Shown one piece after another: positions 22,562 through 33,400 of a DNA stretch of 64,000 nt. Position 1 is the first letter of the stretch. Every line of letters begins with the position of its first letter. Location: assembly GCA_963691655.1 (NCBI GenBank), contig OY829330.1, positions 3,472,001 through 3,536,000 on the forward strand. Direction: 5' to 3'. Under the pieces are notes generated by a model, which saw only the letters and a program-made list of their open reading frames with translations, was not told the origin of the DNA and did no database searches. Both the position numbers and the translations under genes were made by a program. Origin of the DNA: Toxonevra muliebris (lineage: Eukaryota > Arthropoda > Insecta > Diptera > Pallopteridae).

Positions 22562-24330
22562 TTTGCACCACTCCACTTCAACCTCACTCGACCTGATGAC
22601 GTTCATCGCAGAAAAGGGGGTGGACGTAGCTCTTGTTCAAGAACCCTTTCTTGTAAGAGGCAGGGTTAACGTACTGGGGCTTAGCGGCTAACACCGTTAT
22701 GTTCCACTAACCCAAGGTAAGATAAAAACTTGTATAGTTGCCAAGAAAAGCATTTATCTTTTTCTTTTAACTCCCTATAGCACTAGAGACATGATAACGG
22801 TGGTATGCGAACACAGGCACAAGCATAGCTTGTTGCTAACGTCTACATACTTCCCCTACAACAGGGGTGACAATACCCCTCCTATGGCTCTCAGTAGTTA
22901 ATGAAATTTTACGAACCTTAGAGGAAGAGGGAACGAGAGTGGAAGCCTACGCTGACGACATAACAATATTAATCCCTGGGAAATTCTTGTCGATGATTAG
23001 TGAGCTTATGGAATCAGTACTTGGCGAAATTTTCGACTAGGATAGACGGAACGGTTTAGCAGTTAATCCTGCAAGGCTAAGCTAGTCCTGTTCACGAGGA
23101 CAACAAAAATACCTTAGTTTTTCTTACCGAAATTGAATGGAGTGACACTGAATCTCTCTTTGGAAGCAAGGTATCTCGGTACCATTCTGGATTCAAAACT
23201 TAATTGGAGAAGGAATATCGAAGAGGGAACGAAGAAGGGACTGGCTGCATACTATACCTGTAAAAAAGACTTTGGGAAAAGATGAGGATTGTCACCGTAC
23301 GTTATTCATGGAATGTACATCATAATCATTCGACTCATCATCACCTATGGGTCCCTCGTCTGGTGGCAGGCGTTCGGTAAGAAGAGCAACCAAGCTCGCA
23401 TGGGAAAAGTACAGAGACTTGTCAGTCTGGGGATCTCAGGGGCTGTAAGTAGTGCACCTCAGGAAGGTCTAAATATGATATTTCATCTCTTACCGTTCCG
23501 GGTGTTTGTTCGAGGCTGTGCCGCGAAAGAAGCTCTCAGACTGAGAGAATCCAACCTGTAGAGATCAGCAAACTATGGACACTCTACTTTTGAGTGAGAT
23601 AAAGCGGAGGGGTTAAAATGGAATCAAAGCTGACTTAGATGCGGCCACGGATTATTTGACTTCAAATTCAGATTTTATTACTAGAATTCTAACGCAATAT
23701 CCAATCAGGGAAGACTGGGAGTCGGGTTCGGTAACAGATAATGCTAGTATTACCATCTTTACCGACGGCTCAAAGATGGAGAATGGAACTGGAGCTGGTC
23801 GCTACTCCGAACACCTGCAGCTAAGGCGGTCGTACCGTATTCCTGACAGCTGCAGCATTTTTCATGCAGAGATTTTTGCTATTGAGAAAGCAGCTCGACT
23901 TCTACAAGACAGTACGATTCAGATTTCGAATATCGCTATCTTTACTGACAGTCAGGCTGGAATGAAGGCAATAGCATCCAAAATAGTTAAATCAGAGATT
24001 GTAAAGAAATGTGGTGCTTCACTGATGGCTATTCACTCTCTACTGGGTTCCTGGACATAGCAATATTGAAGGGAACAAAATAGCAGATGAAATGGCCAGA
24101 AGGGGCTCTGAAATAGTCATTAACGAGGCTGATACCTCTATACAATCTTCGATGTATGAACTATTTAGGAAAAGTAAGTCATCGCGGTGTCAAATGACGC
24201 TTGGAACTATTGGATCTTCTTACCTTCATCCGGAGAACCAAATGGTTCAATAAAGACATTACCTAGACCGCTGACGGAAACCGTGGTTAGATACGTGTTT
24301 CCTCCGGGCAATTAAATGAGGGCAATCACA
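22555..24330 (+). pseudogene. LINE C ORF2 remnant (endonuclease start, RT 3' half, RNase H)
   Basis: 22555-22690 reads QINLHHSTSTSLDLMTFIAE and VALVQEPFLVRG, the N terminus of a LINE endonuclease. At about 22870 the reading moves to RT: VEAYADDITILIPGKF near 22943-22990 carries the catalytic YADD box. 23290-23560 is the RT thumb (RLIITYGSLVWWQAFGKK). 23740-24110 is RNase H with ITIFTDGSKMENGTGAG, FHAEIFAIEKAA and IAIFTDSQAGMKA. After a frame change the block ends with EGNKIADEMARRG. Frameshifts occur near 23040, 23280 and 24045. Confidence 0.82.
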
Positions 24331-24360
24331 ATGAACATTTAAGTCTCCGAGTGGAAGTGC

Positions 24361-25667
24361 GGGTATATATATCTATATTCGAGCAATTTCAACTCAATTT
24401 CAGCTGAAATTGAGAAAGAAACCGAAATTGCTCAATTACTAACTAACTATTTAGCACGAGCATTTCATGGCACTTTCAATATTTAGTTCTTCTTGGGCGT
24501 CAGTAGCTACTTGCAGTCGTCGTGGCTTTGAGGCAATTGAGATTGCGGTCTCTTCAAGAGTTATTATGATGTTGAATTAAATTTTCTGTTGGCTTTTTTT
24601 TATGAATATATAATCCCTTTATAAAACTGCAAAACCTAATTTTTAATTTAGCTTCTTAGGTTTAGAGAAACTGAAAATCCGCTGGACATGTCACACAGTT
24701 ATTCCAAACATTTACGATGTTTTTCGTGAAATCGAATACATGTGCTTCAACATGCATGTCAATGTAAAATACTCTCTTAGCATATCGCTCGGTTTCTGCA
24801 AGACTGTCATATTTTTGCTTGATTAATTTGACATAAGAAGTAGACGAATAAATCGGGAAGAAGAAGAGAGCTATGCTGGTGACATAACCTTATCATTAAG
24901 CCATGTACTGCACAATAGAAAGGAAACTCTTCTTACGAAGAGAGTTCATACGACACCGTTAGAGTTTTTTTACACAAGATAAAATAACAGTTATTTCTGC
25001 ATACTTAACTCGAAATTTTTCTTATTCTCTTTTTATGGAAAAATCGCAATTCAAAGATTTCAAATACTGCTACCAAAATGAATTTATTGTTTGTTTACGT
25101 TTGCTCTCCATTTTTACATTCTCTTCACGCCGCTATTATCGCCGCAACAAAGATGTGTTTTTGTTTTGACATTTTATGATATCTGACGCAACAACAAAGA
25201 TGTGTTGTTTTTGACAAGGTGAAATTGTTGTAATCTTGCTATCACCGTATACATGATTTCACCATGACTACTACATTGAATGCAATAACGACAAATAATT
25301 TCACGAGAAGTGTTAATTTTTGATTTGAGACAAGGTAATGGTCTGTTTTCACAATCAAGTAATTTGCGCAAAATCCAATTTGCACAAGTAAATTGTTATA
25401 TGAAAACCAAAATCGTTTAGTTGCGCAAGCCAGAAAGTTCGAATTGAGTAAATCTGAATGGGTCATTTGCATGTGGTTGGCGCAAAATGCGTGCACGTGT
25501 AAACAACACTCCACAACACTTTATAACGCAAATTTCTTTTGACTTGCACGTGGATTTTGTATTTTCGGTGTAATTTTGTTTGTTTACGTTGGTTAATAAT
25601 GTGAAAACAAGAAAAGGATTCAAGCGAGAGTGGACAAATTTGTGCAATTAAACTGAACGTTAAAATG
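24361..25667. other. Non-coding AT-rich stretch
   Basis: No coding domain recognised. A local palindrome (TCAATTTCAGCTGAAATTGA) lies at about 24392-24411. Minus-strand open frames between 25174 and 25647 have no motif and look like chance. Confidence 0.4.
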
Positions 25668-25956
25668 AATTATATTAACATATGAAATATATTAATCAAA
25701 ATAATTTTAAAAACTATTTTTTGAGTTTACAAAATTTTAAATTTAATTTTATTTAAATATGAATAATTAAACAAAATTTAGTCAATAGAATTCTTTGAAT
25801 GCATTTCGGTTGGTCTCACTAACCATGATCAACAAACACGACTGAGTCGTGTTTGATTACTCATATTTAAATAAAATTAAATTAAAAATTTTGTAAACTC
25901 AAATTAATGGTTTTTAAAATTATTTTGATTAATATATTTCATATGTTAATATAATT
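25668..25956. repeat. Near-perfect palindrome (foldback MITE), ~100-bp arms
   Basis: AATTATATTAACATATG from 25668 is mirrored by the sequence ending at 25956, and complementarity continues almost unbroken for about 100 bases on each side. The ~90-base loop contains its own hairpin (AACACGACTGAGTCGTGTT near 25835-25853). No coding capacity. Confidence 0.8.
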
Positions 25957-26102
25957 TGTTTAATATTACTAACTATATTTATTTACTATTATTAATTTTT
26001 TTTTTAAGTTAACCTTTAACTGTGGAGATGGTGGTAAATTTTACCCCACCTTGTGATATAAAGTGCTAGTTTTGTTTAGTGTCCGATCGAAGGTGATTTT
26101 TT

Positions 26103-26123
26103 GGCCGAAGCCGAACTTCGGCC
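26103..26123. other. Short GC-rich hairpin
   Basis: GGCCGAAG and CTTCGGCC flank a 5-base centre, forming a perfect 8-bp stem in otherwise AT-rich DNA. CCGAAG-type units recur up to about 26154. Confidence 0.5.
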
Positions 26124-26734
26124 ATTCATCTAACCTTCAGCCGAAGACCGAAGGATTTTTAAATTATGAAAAATAAAATAATGAAAGTAAATTTTTTCTA
26201 CCTATATATTTTCAAATATATACAGAAAAATATAAATAGTAGATACTCCAAATAAAAAGCTGACCAGTAAAACTAAATAAATGTTTACTGTCGAAGGAGC
26301 TGACAAGTATTATTTATTTAGGGTGGAAATAAAAATTAAAATTTCTCCATATGAACCAAAATGCGGCTGGAGCTTTTTTTTCTCGTTCGTGTATCGTTTT
26401 TTTTTTTTTTTCGATGACTAACAATTTCAAAGGTATGGCCATGTGAAAACTTATTGGTACGTTACGCATTTTGGGGAAGCCCTCTTTTTGTAACAAAGCA
26501 TTTCCCAATTTCTATGATCTATTTCCAAGGTAAAGGATCGTGGAAAATATAACAATAGCATACATTTATTCAGTTTTTGGTTTTAGATTGGTTTATAAGG
26601 GGTCAAGAATTTGTAGCATTTTAAGAATAATTTAAGGTCGCTGATTCCTACCATGTATTCAAATTTTCTCTTTCCCACCTTGGATTTTGTTTATATCGAT
26701 CTGAAACCTATAATTTTGTTTTTTTTTTTTTGGT

Positions 26735-26925
26735 GGATTCAATTCTCTACCTGAGAATAGAACCCGTTGAACTGGTACTTGGGTCAAGAACTAAATCACC
26801 GAAATTATCCATTTTATTAGAACAATCCATTTGGACATTTTTTAAGAATTTAACCCCATCTGGGAATCGAACCTGAGGCAGATGGAACTTCAGTCAAGCA
26901 CTCATCCACGAAGTAACCATTGTTG
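26735..26925 (-). repeat. Two diverged tRNA-like units (SINE head candidates)
   Basis: On the minus strand, 26925-26855 contains GGTTCGATTCC at 26873-26863, an exact match to the RNA polymerase III B-box consensus. Upstream is GTGGATGAGTGCTTG, a plausible weak A box. About 100 bases further, 26810-26740 is a diverged second copy (GGGTTCTATTCTCAGG). The cloverleaf is not convincing, so I call them tRNA-like SINE relics rather than genes. Confidence 0.4.
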
Positions 26926-27312
26926 AACGTCGTCGAGCTGTTTCTGGACTAGATAAGCAGCTTCTGTAGGAGATTAATTTGAAGCTAAAATGACAGTATC
27001 GTCTGGATAAGTAGCTATAGTAACACCATCAGTTTCAGGCAAGTCGCTGGTAAAAATCGAATAAAGAGCAGGACCCAGAACACTGCCCTGTGTTACTCCT
27101 GCTTTCATAGAATGATAGGACTTTAAGACCAAATAAAATGGAGATGGAAGTAAATTTTTTAATTTGTATAACAGCCCTTGATGCCAAACTTTTTCGAACG
27201 CTTCTTGAATGTTCAAAAATATGGCAGAGCAATATTTTTTGCGTTCTAGAAAGTCAGCGACTATATTGATGATATTGAAAATGTCCCCTAAATGTATTTG
27301 CCTTAAGTGCAT
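26926..27312 (-). pseudogene. Jockey-type RT fragment
   Basis: The minus strand reads IFLNIQEAFEKVWHQGLLYK (RT motif A region), then a small internal deletion, AGVTQGSVLGPALYSIFTSD (motif B) and TYPDDTVILAS, where the catalytic YADD has become YPDD. It continues as EAAYLVQKQLDDVQQW to about 26926. It is a short internal piece of a Jockey LINE, without endonuclease or 3' end. Confidence 0.85.
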
Positions 27313-27488
27313 TTAATAAAAAAACAATAGCCCTATTCACGATTTGGAGCTAATTGTCTTGCATCACTGCAAGTGAAAAATATTTCTGGTATCACAACCA
27401 CAAATATATGCGATATGCAATGAATATTTGCATAGGGCTAATGCATTAAAATTATAGAAATGAATAAAATAAATGTCTTTTTTCTTTT

Positions 27489-27616
27489 AATTATTAGGCT
27501 TTGAATGAAGAATGATGCCAGAAGAATATCAGAAAGTTCGTACTACTAGCAATTATTTATTAAAATTATTAGGCTTTGAATGAACAATGATGCCAGAAGA
27601 ATATCAAAAAGTTCAT
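27489..27616. repeat. Tandem direct repeat, ~52 bp unit at 75-bp period
   Basis: AATTATTAGGCTTTGAATGA and the following ~32 bases occur at 27489 and again at 27564 with three differences. Confidence 0.8.
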
Positions 27617-27639
27617 TAAGTAAATAAGTAATTTTATAA

Positions 27640-28582
27640 TAAATAAATTTGACTTTTTTTGTTCAATAATTTTGCTATTTACATAGGCAAAAAAAATGTT
27701 GCCTTTCTAAGGTAAATGTACAAAGCAAAATTTTTATAATGCCGTGGTTTGCTAGTATTATCACTACATTTTGTTTATACATTTATTGAAAACTAGATTC
27801 TCTATTACTTTTCATTTTGTATTGTTTTTATATTTTAAAAAATATTTAATTTTAATCCAATCCAACTAACCGAATGCAAAACCTATCAAACGCCTGTGTT
27901 TGCTGCGGCGACTTCTCTGCTTGTATGGTATAGTCGATCCCCAGTTGCACAAACAGTGAGTACTCCTCAAACGATTAATGATTTCATTACTCCAAAAGGA
28001 GGGATAAACGAGCAACTCCAATACAGTAACAAAATTTTTGAATTTCACCAACACACTTTCATAATTTTATATGGTCTATTTTTAGAAATAATGATAAACA
28101 AAGACAGCCTCATTGAGTAGTTCAAATTTGTATATCTTACTCTCTCTTGCCCAGTTAACTCTTTACGGCAGGTAGGGTAAAAACTGCCCCACTTTTTGCA
28201 TATTTTTTTATGCATAGTGTGATATATTTTAACCCACCTCGAAAAGTTGAAATTACTTATAGTCATACAGTTTAATATTTTATTTACAGTTTCTCATTCT
28301 GCTGATAATGATAATGATTCTGCTGAAATAATAAAAAAAATAAAAAATAATAAACAAAAATAAATATAACATTATAATTAAAAAAAAAAAAAATGTTGTG
28401 AGATTTGAAAATAGGCACACACAAGTGCTTACTGGCGGTTTAGACAACTAGTCTATGGCGTCATAAATTTTATAAGGAACTATTTCGGAGTTTTGTTTTT
28501 CTATGAGATGCAAGTGATCTCATGCTCGTAATCGTGTCCTCCTTTATTACTCCTTTTGGAGGCTAAAACGAGTACTCCATGC
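27640..28582. other. AT-rich non-coding stretch
   Basis: No gene recognised. Contains poly-A-rich low-complexity DNA near 28320-28395. Confidence 0.4.
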
Positions 28583-28702
28583 CCTAGGACATGCAATGTT
28601 AAAAAGAAGTACAAAATGCAAGAGCTCTGGAGCAATAGGGAGTAATCGATTGCTCGCTTTGGAGCGCTCAATGATTACTCCAACGATCATCCAAAGTTCA
28701 AC
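28583..28702 (+). repeat. Dispersed repeat, inverted partner at 57305-57424
   Basis: CCTAGGACATGCAATGTTAA through ATCATCCAAAGTTCAAC is the reverse complement of 57305-57424 with few mismatches. Both carry CAAGAGCTCTGGAGCAATAG and a GGAGCGCTC core. No protein. The extent suggests a small non-autonomous element. Confidence 0.75.
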
Positions 28703-29114
28703 CGGGTCTCCACACGTTTAACACCAACAAATAATTCCGCCACGAATAAATGTACACACACATTTTGTTTTCGTATGTATATTAGAGTGGTTCTTAGGCC
28801 TATGGGGGAAATTTTTTATACATCGTTTTTACTCTACGCCCCCTAATCTTGTTCCTTTATGTGAAAAATGTAAACTGTGAAAGTTTCAGGCAAAATTATT
28901 TAAATTTAAACGTGCCTCCTCGGACTCAAAGTTTATATCTGAAATAAAACTCCCGTATTATCAAAGTTGAAAATTGAATATTATCACATCTTAGAATTTC
29001 TGTGATATTACTCTATAATAATATTAATTTAAACAAATTTGTTTAAGATCTATATTATATAGACTATAAATCTCGGCACGATCAAAAATCGAAAATAAAA
29101 ATTTATCTACACGG

Positions 29115-29215
29115 CACCAACTTTTGGCTGGGAATGGCAAAACCTTCAAGAGTAAAAATTGCCTATGCTTAAGCTTTTCGCTTCGCCCTTCAGATTAGTA
29201 TAAAACTGTAGCTCG
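29115..29215 (+). repeat. Relic resembling the SINE body
   Basis: AATGGCAAAACCTTCAAGAG, then ATTGCC and AAAACTGTAG, align in order with 37773-37837 of the tRNA-Asp-headed SINE (AATGGCAAAACCACCAAGTC...). Divergence is high and neither the head nor the tail is present. Confidence 0.4.
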
Positions 29216-29441
29216 CTTCCATTCGTGTACAAATATAACTCACACAACATGAATGGATGCGAAAAGTTCCGCCTAAGCCCTCCGTGGGCTGTTGTGCCGA
29301 CATAGTAGCAAATAGTGTAGGAACGTCGTTATCACGCTAAAAATCAGATTTTTGCTTCAAATGCTAAATATTTGGATTGCCATGCCATTGTAGCTTCCGC
29401 GTGGTGCCTAATCAGTAGGGATATGAAATTGGAAAGAAATT

Positions 29442-29480
29442 GGGTGTATTCACGAAACTCATCAATTCCTAAACAGATGC
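29442..29480 (+). repeat. Left TIR of Harbinger
   Basis: Inverted partner of 36484-36522. Shared core TTCACGAAACTCATCAAT, then CCT.AACAG.TG. Confidence 0.88.
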
Positions 29481-29578
29481 AGCTCATCAATTTTTTGTCT
29501 TGTGAACATGTTGTTACTTTTTAGCGCTAACTATTTTATTGTGAATAGTTTTTTGCAACTTTTTCTCTTTAACAAATA

Positions 29579-29783
29579 ATGAACATAAATAATTTAACGT
29601 TTTTGCAAAGCATGTGTGACGATGGCGTTAATATGAATATGGTACACCAAATAGGTGATATCGTGCATACATCTGCAATTAGTGGTTTGCTTAGCCATCG
29701 TGAGGTAATAAAAGTACGAAATGAGGAATATTTCGAAAAACCCATTCCAAGATATAATGATGCTCAATTCAAGGAGCACTTTA
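29579..29783 (+). pseudogene. Harbinger transposase, 5' part (interrupted by LINE E)
   Basis: It opens at ATG 29579 (MNINNLTFLQSMCDDGVNMN) and runs through EEYFEKPIPRYNDAQFKEHF to the end of the target-site duplication. The LINE is inserted after the base pairs coding KEHF. The other side (34106 onward) resumes with the duplicated target and then RMNKSTFEALL, the usual N-terminal helix of Harbinger nucleases. The frame does not stop at the junction but runs into LINE ORF1, making a 294-codon chimeric frame to 30463. Confidence 0.85.
29771..29783. repeat. Left target-site duplication of LINE E
   Basis: AAGGAGCACTTTA, identical to 34106-34118. Confidence 0.9.
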
Positions 29784-30463
29784 CTATGAAGTACGAAGGA
29801 CCTGCACCATCGTGCCGAGACGCTGGTTGGCATCAAGGCTATATTAAGCTGATGGCTTGCAGTGACGAGAGGTCAGTAGAGCTGTTCAAAGCTGCGGTCG
29901 CCAGGCTTGGGGAAGTCTGGCCCGGCGCCAAATTAGAGGTCGTCCCCAAGGATCAAATCCCAACACGTCCCCGAACTCGGGCTTGGATCCCTGTGTATCC
30001 TGCTGTTCCACAGGAGATCCTTGATCATATAAAAATTGGCAATCCCGATCTTCCAACTCATCACTGGAAGGTAGCTAAGCTGGAGGAGCCTCGAGGTGAC
30101 CACAGATGCGCCTGCATAGTGGTTAACAAAGATTCCTTGGCTCCTTTGGCGAAAACCGGAGGTGTGATTAACTACGGTTTCGAGACGATCACACTGAAGG
30201 TCTACAAACAGGATGAGTTGGAGGACACCGACGTTGCCACTAATCCGGATTCGCTTCTCGATATCGGGGCGAAATCCGACCCTGAAGATCCAGAGCCAGA
30301 TCCCGCTGCGAACGATGATTCGTTGTCGCAGTCGGAGCTGGTTCGAGATTTCTTTGACCTTCTTACGGAGGACACACTACTGCAGTCCGATGAAGAGGAC
30401 TTGGACTCCACCGTTGTGGAGTGTTCTGCCACCGCTAGCCATGCTTCGGGTAGTGCAGATTAA
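29784..30463 (+). CDS. LINE E ORF1, C-terminal part (DUF4780-like)
   Basis: From the insertion point the frame reads YEGPAPSCRDAGWHQGYIKL, then ERSVELFKAAVARLGEVWPG, RPRTRAWIPVYPAVPQEILD, HHWKVAKLEEPR and CACIVVNKDSLAPLAKTGGV. This is the beta-alpha pattern of the DUF4780-like nucleic-acid-binding domain of fly LINE ORF1s (LINE A ORF1 aligns: CWISGPDL, TRSWKVL, SLVVLMDQAS). An acidic tail (DPEDPEPDP, SDEEDLDS) ends at TAA 30461-30463. The true start is missing. The frame is open leftward into Harbinger transposase (from ATG 29579), so any product would be a fusion. ORF2's ATG lies 23 bases before this stop. Confidence 0.8.
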
Positions 30464-33400
30464 CCTCCATCACTGCAAACTGGCTTCGGCCAACCTTCTT
30501 CTTCGCCTGATGTCAGGAGGAGAAGATATCGCATTGATCCACGAACCTTGGATCACCAGCAATCAGGTAAGAGGACTCAGTAACACTGGGTTCAAACTTT
30601 TCAATGTGCGAGACAAAGGGAAACCTCGATCTTGCATCTTAGTAAAGAAAAACTTGAACGCTAATATTCTTTCCAATTACAGTAACGGAGACACAGTCAC
30701 GGTGGGCCTGGAATATCCGAACGGCGGATTCTGGGTCACATCAATATACTTGGCCCATGACCATCAAGGGTCTCTCCTGCCTTCTCCATTGGAAGAATCA
30801 ATAAGAGAGGCAAGAAAGCGGAACATCTCACACATTGTCGCCGGAGACGTGAATGCTCACCACATATCGTGGGGAAGCAGCGACACTAACACACGGGGTG
30901 AGTTACTTTTTGATTATTTATTAAGTACTAATCTACTAATATGTAACATTGGCACTGAACCTACCTTTATCACTAGTAACAGGCAAGAGGTACTAGATAT
31001 CACACTTGCATCTGAACTACTATCTCGAAAGGTTAGAGATTGGAGAGTTTCCAATGAGAACTCCTTCTCCGACCACCGTTATATACAATTTAGTCTCGAG
31101 ATACAACAGCCTGAATTGCCGGTTTTCAGAAATCGTAAGAAGACCGATTGGCTGTTGTTTAAGGACACTATAAACCACTCTCTCAGCTCAATTGCAATTG
31201 AGCAACCTTCAAATGCACATGAACTCGACAATTTGGTCAATGTGCTTACCTCTTCTTTTAAGCACGCTACTGAGAGCTGCTGCCCGATTGTAAGGCCACG
31301 CGGCAAGCAAAAACCACCTTGGTGGTCTACTGAGCTCAGCTCCCTAAGGTTGGAATGTCGTAAAGCCTTTAGCACAGCTAAGTACAGTAGGTCAAATGAC
31401 GACTGGACTTCCTATAAAACCCTTCTCAAGGTATATAAGAAAGAGACTCGTAAGGCCCAGCGTAGCTCCTGGGAAAACTTTTGCGGAAGCATAAGTAAAT
31501 TTTCAGAGGCTTCGAGGCTTAGGAGGATCCTTTCTACTAGTCCCAGTATTCCGAGCTTTTTCCAAAAAGTGGACGGGAACTGGACAACCAGCAGCGAGGA
31601 ATCCTTGGAGCTCCTATTCGATACTCACTTTCCGGGTTGCTCCAAGGATAACCTTGCACCCACCCTTTCACATATCCCTGAGACTGTTTCTAACAGCCCC
31701 CTGGGACATTCTATCATTGATAAGAATAAAATTCGGTGGGCAATTAACAGTTTCAAGCCATTTAAGTCCCCAGGACCGGATGGCATCATACCTGCTGAAT
31801 TGCAAACCGTCTCTGAAATTGTTCTTCCTTGGTTAGAAACTATTTTTAAGGCATGCCTGCACCTACGCCACATTCCCTCTAGCTGGACTGTGGTGAATGT
31901 AACCTTTATCCCTAAGGCAGGGAAATGCTCTCACAGCAAACCCAAAGACCTTAGACCAATAAGTCTTTCATCATTTCTTTTGAAAACACTGGAAAGGCTG
32001 ATAGACACCTTTATTCAGCATAAGGTCGACCGAGATGTACTATCACAGTCGCAACATGCGTACTGCAAAGGCAAATCGGTTGAAACGGCCTTGAATTCTC
32101 TAGTTTTCACTATTGAACAGGCCCTTCACTTCAGGGATTACACTTTGGTGGCTTTTCTCGACATCGAGGGGGCCTTCAACAATGTCTTTCCTGAAGCGAT
32201 CATTCATGCTCTCGAGACCCTTGAGGTGGAGGCTCCTTTGAGGAAACTTATACACTCCTTACTTACAAGGAGGGTTATCAAGTCGAAATTGGGGGGCTCT
32301 TCCATAACAAGGTATGCTCACAGAGGCACCCCCCAAGGGGGGGTACTCTCGCCACTTCTCTGGACACTTGTAGTCAACGGATTGCTTCTATCCCTAGAAG
32401 AAACAGGCTGCAAAGTGATTGCCTATGCAGATGACATAGCCATTGCTATATCAGGCAAATTCTCCAACACACTAGGAGATGTTATGCAATCTGCTCTTAA
32501 CATTCTCACGAAATGGACAGGAAATTGTGGACTGAGCGTCAATCCGCAGAAAACCGAACTTGTCCTCTTTACTAGAAGGTACAAAGTACCACCCTTTATT
32601 GCACCTTCACTCAATGGCACTAGGCTTGTTCTCAATGAAGAAGCTAAATACTTAGGCCTCATTTTAGACAAAAAACTCAGCTGGAAGCAAAATACCCGAT
32701 GGCGGGTAGATAAAGCAATAACAGCGCTTTACTCGTGCAAACGAGCAATAGGAACCAAATGGGGTATGCAGCCGCACGTGGTTCACTGGCTATGTACTTC
32801 CGTAGTCAGGCCCATATTGATGTATGGTGTTGCGGTCTGGTGGACGGCTTTGGACAAAGCAATTCATATGAATATGCTTTTGAAAGTACAAAGAACTGCT
32901 TCACTCTGTATCACTGGTGCACTAAGAAGCACGGCCACCAAGTCCTTGGATATCATGCTTCACTTCCTTCCTCTTGACATTTATGGCAAACATTGTGCAG
33001 CCAGTACTGCCCTGAGACTAAATTCCATTTCGGAATGGTCAACAGGCAGATCAGGACACTCCACGATCCTAAATAATTTTAGTTTCATACCTAAGACAAT
33101 TGATTACACCCTTGCGAAACCAATCTTCAACGACAAGTTCGACACTCTTATTCCTGATAGACAGGAATGGGAGAATGGAGAGCGGTTTCAAAAGGATTCT
33201 ATCCACTTCTATACTGACGGCTCTAAACTGGATGGCAGAGTTGGAGCTGGCATCTTTCGTGAAGAGCTGGATGTAAATTTATCCTTCAGGCTGCCTGATC
33301 ACTGCAGTGTATTTCAGGCAGAGGTCACGGCAATCAAGGAAGTCACGTACTGGCTGAGGTATAACATGATATCCAAGAGGGATATATGTATTTTTACCGA

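Larger units (their letters stand above)
21660..24360 (+). mobile_element. LINE C (LOA/R1-group), internally deleted
   Basis: A GC-richer block starts near 21660 with a typical LINE 5' leader (GTAGGCACCTTGTCGTGGTG). It continues through an ORF1 piece, an endonuclease start, a jump into the second half of RT near 22870, and an RNase H domain, ending near 24360. No tail or target duplication was identified. Most of the endonuclease and the first RT motifs are gone. Confidence 0.75.

Noticed and set aside
25174..25647. Overlapping minus-strand open frames including cysteine-rich translations
   Set aside because: Cysteines are not spaced as a known finger, and frames overlap each other. No support for a gene.
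29594..29836. Minus-strand open frame opposite the Harbinger/LINE E junction
   Set aside because: It spans the insertion junction, so it cannot be an ancestral gene; shadow of plus-strand coding sequence.
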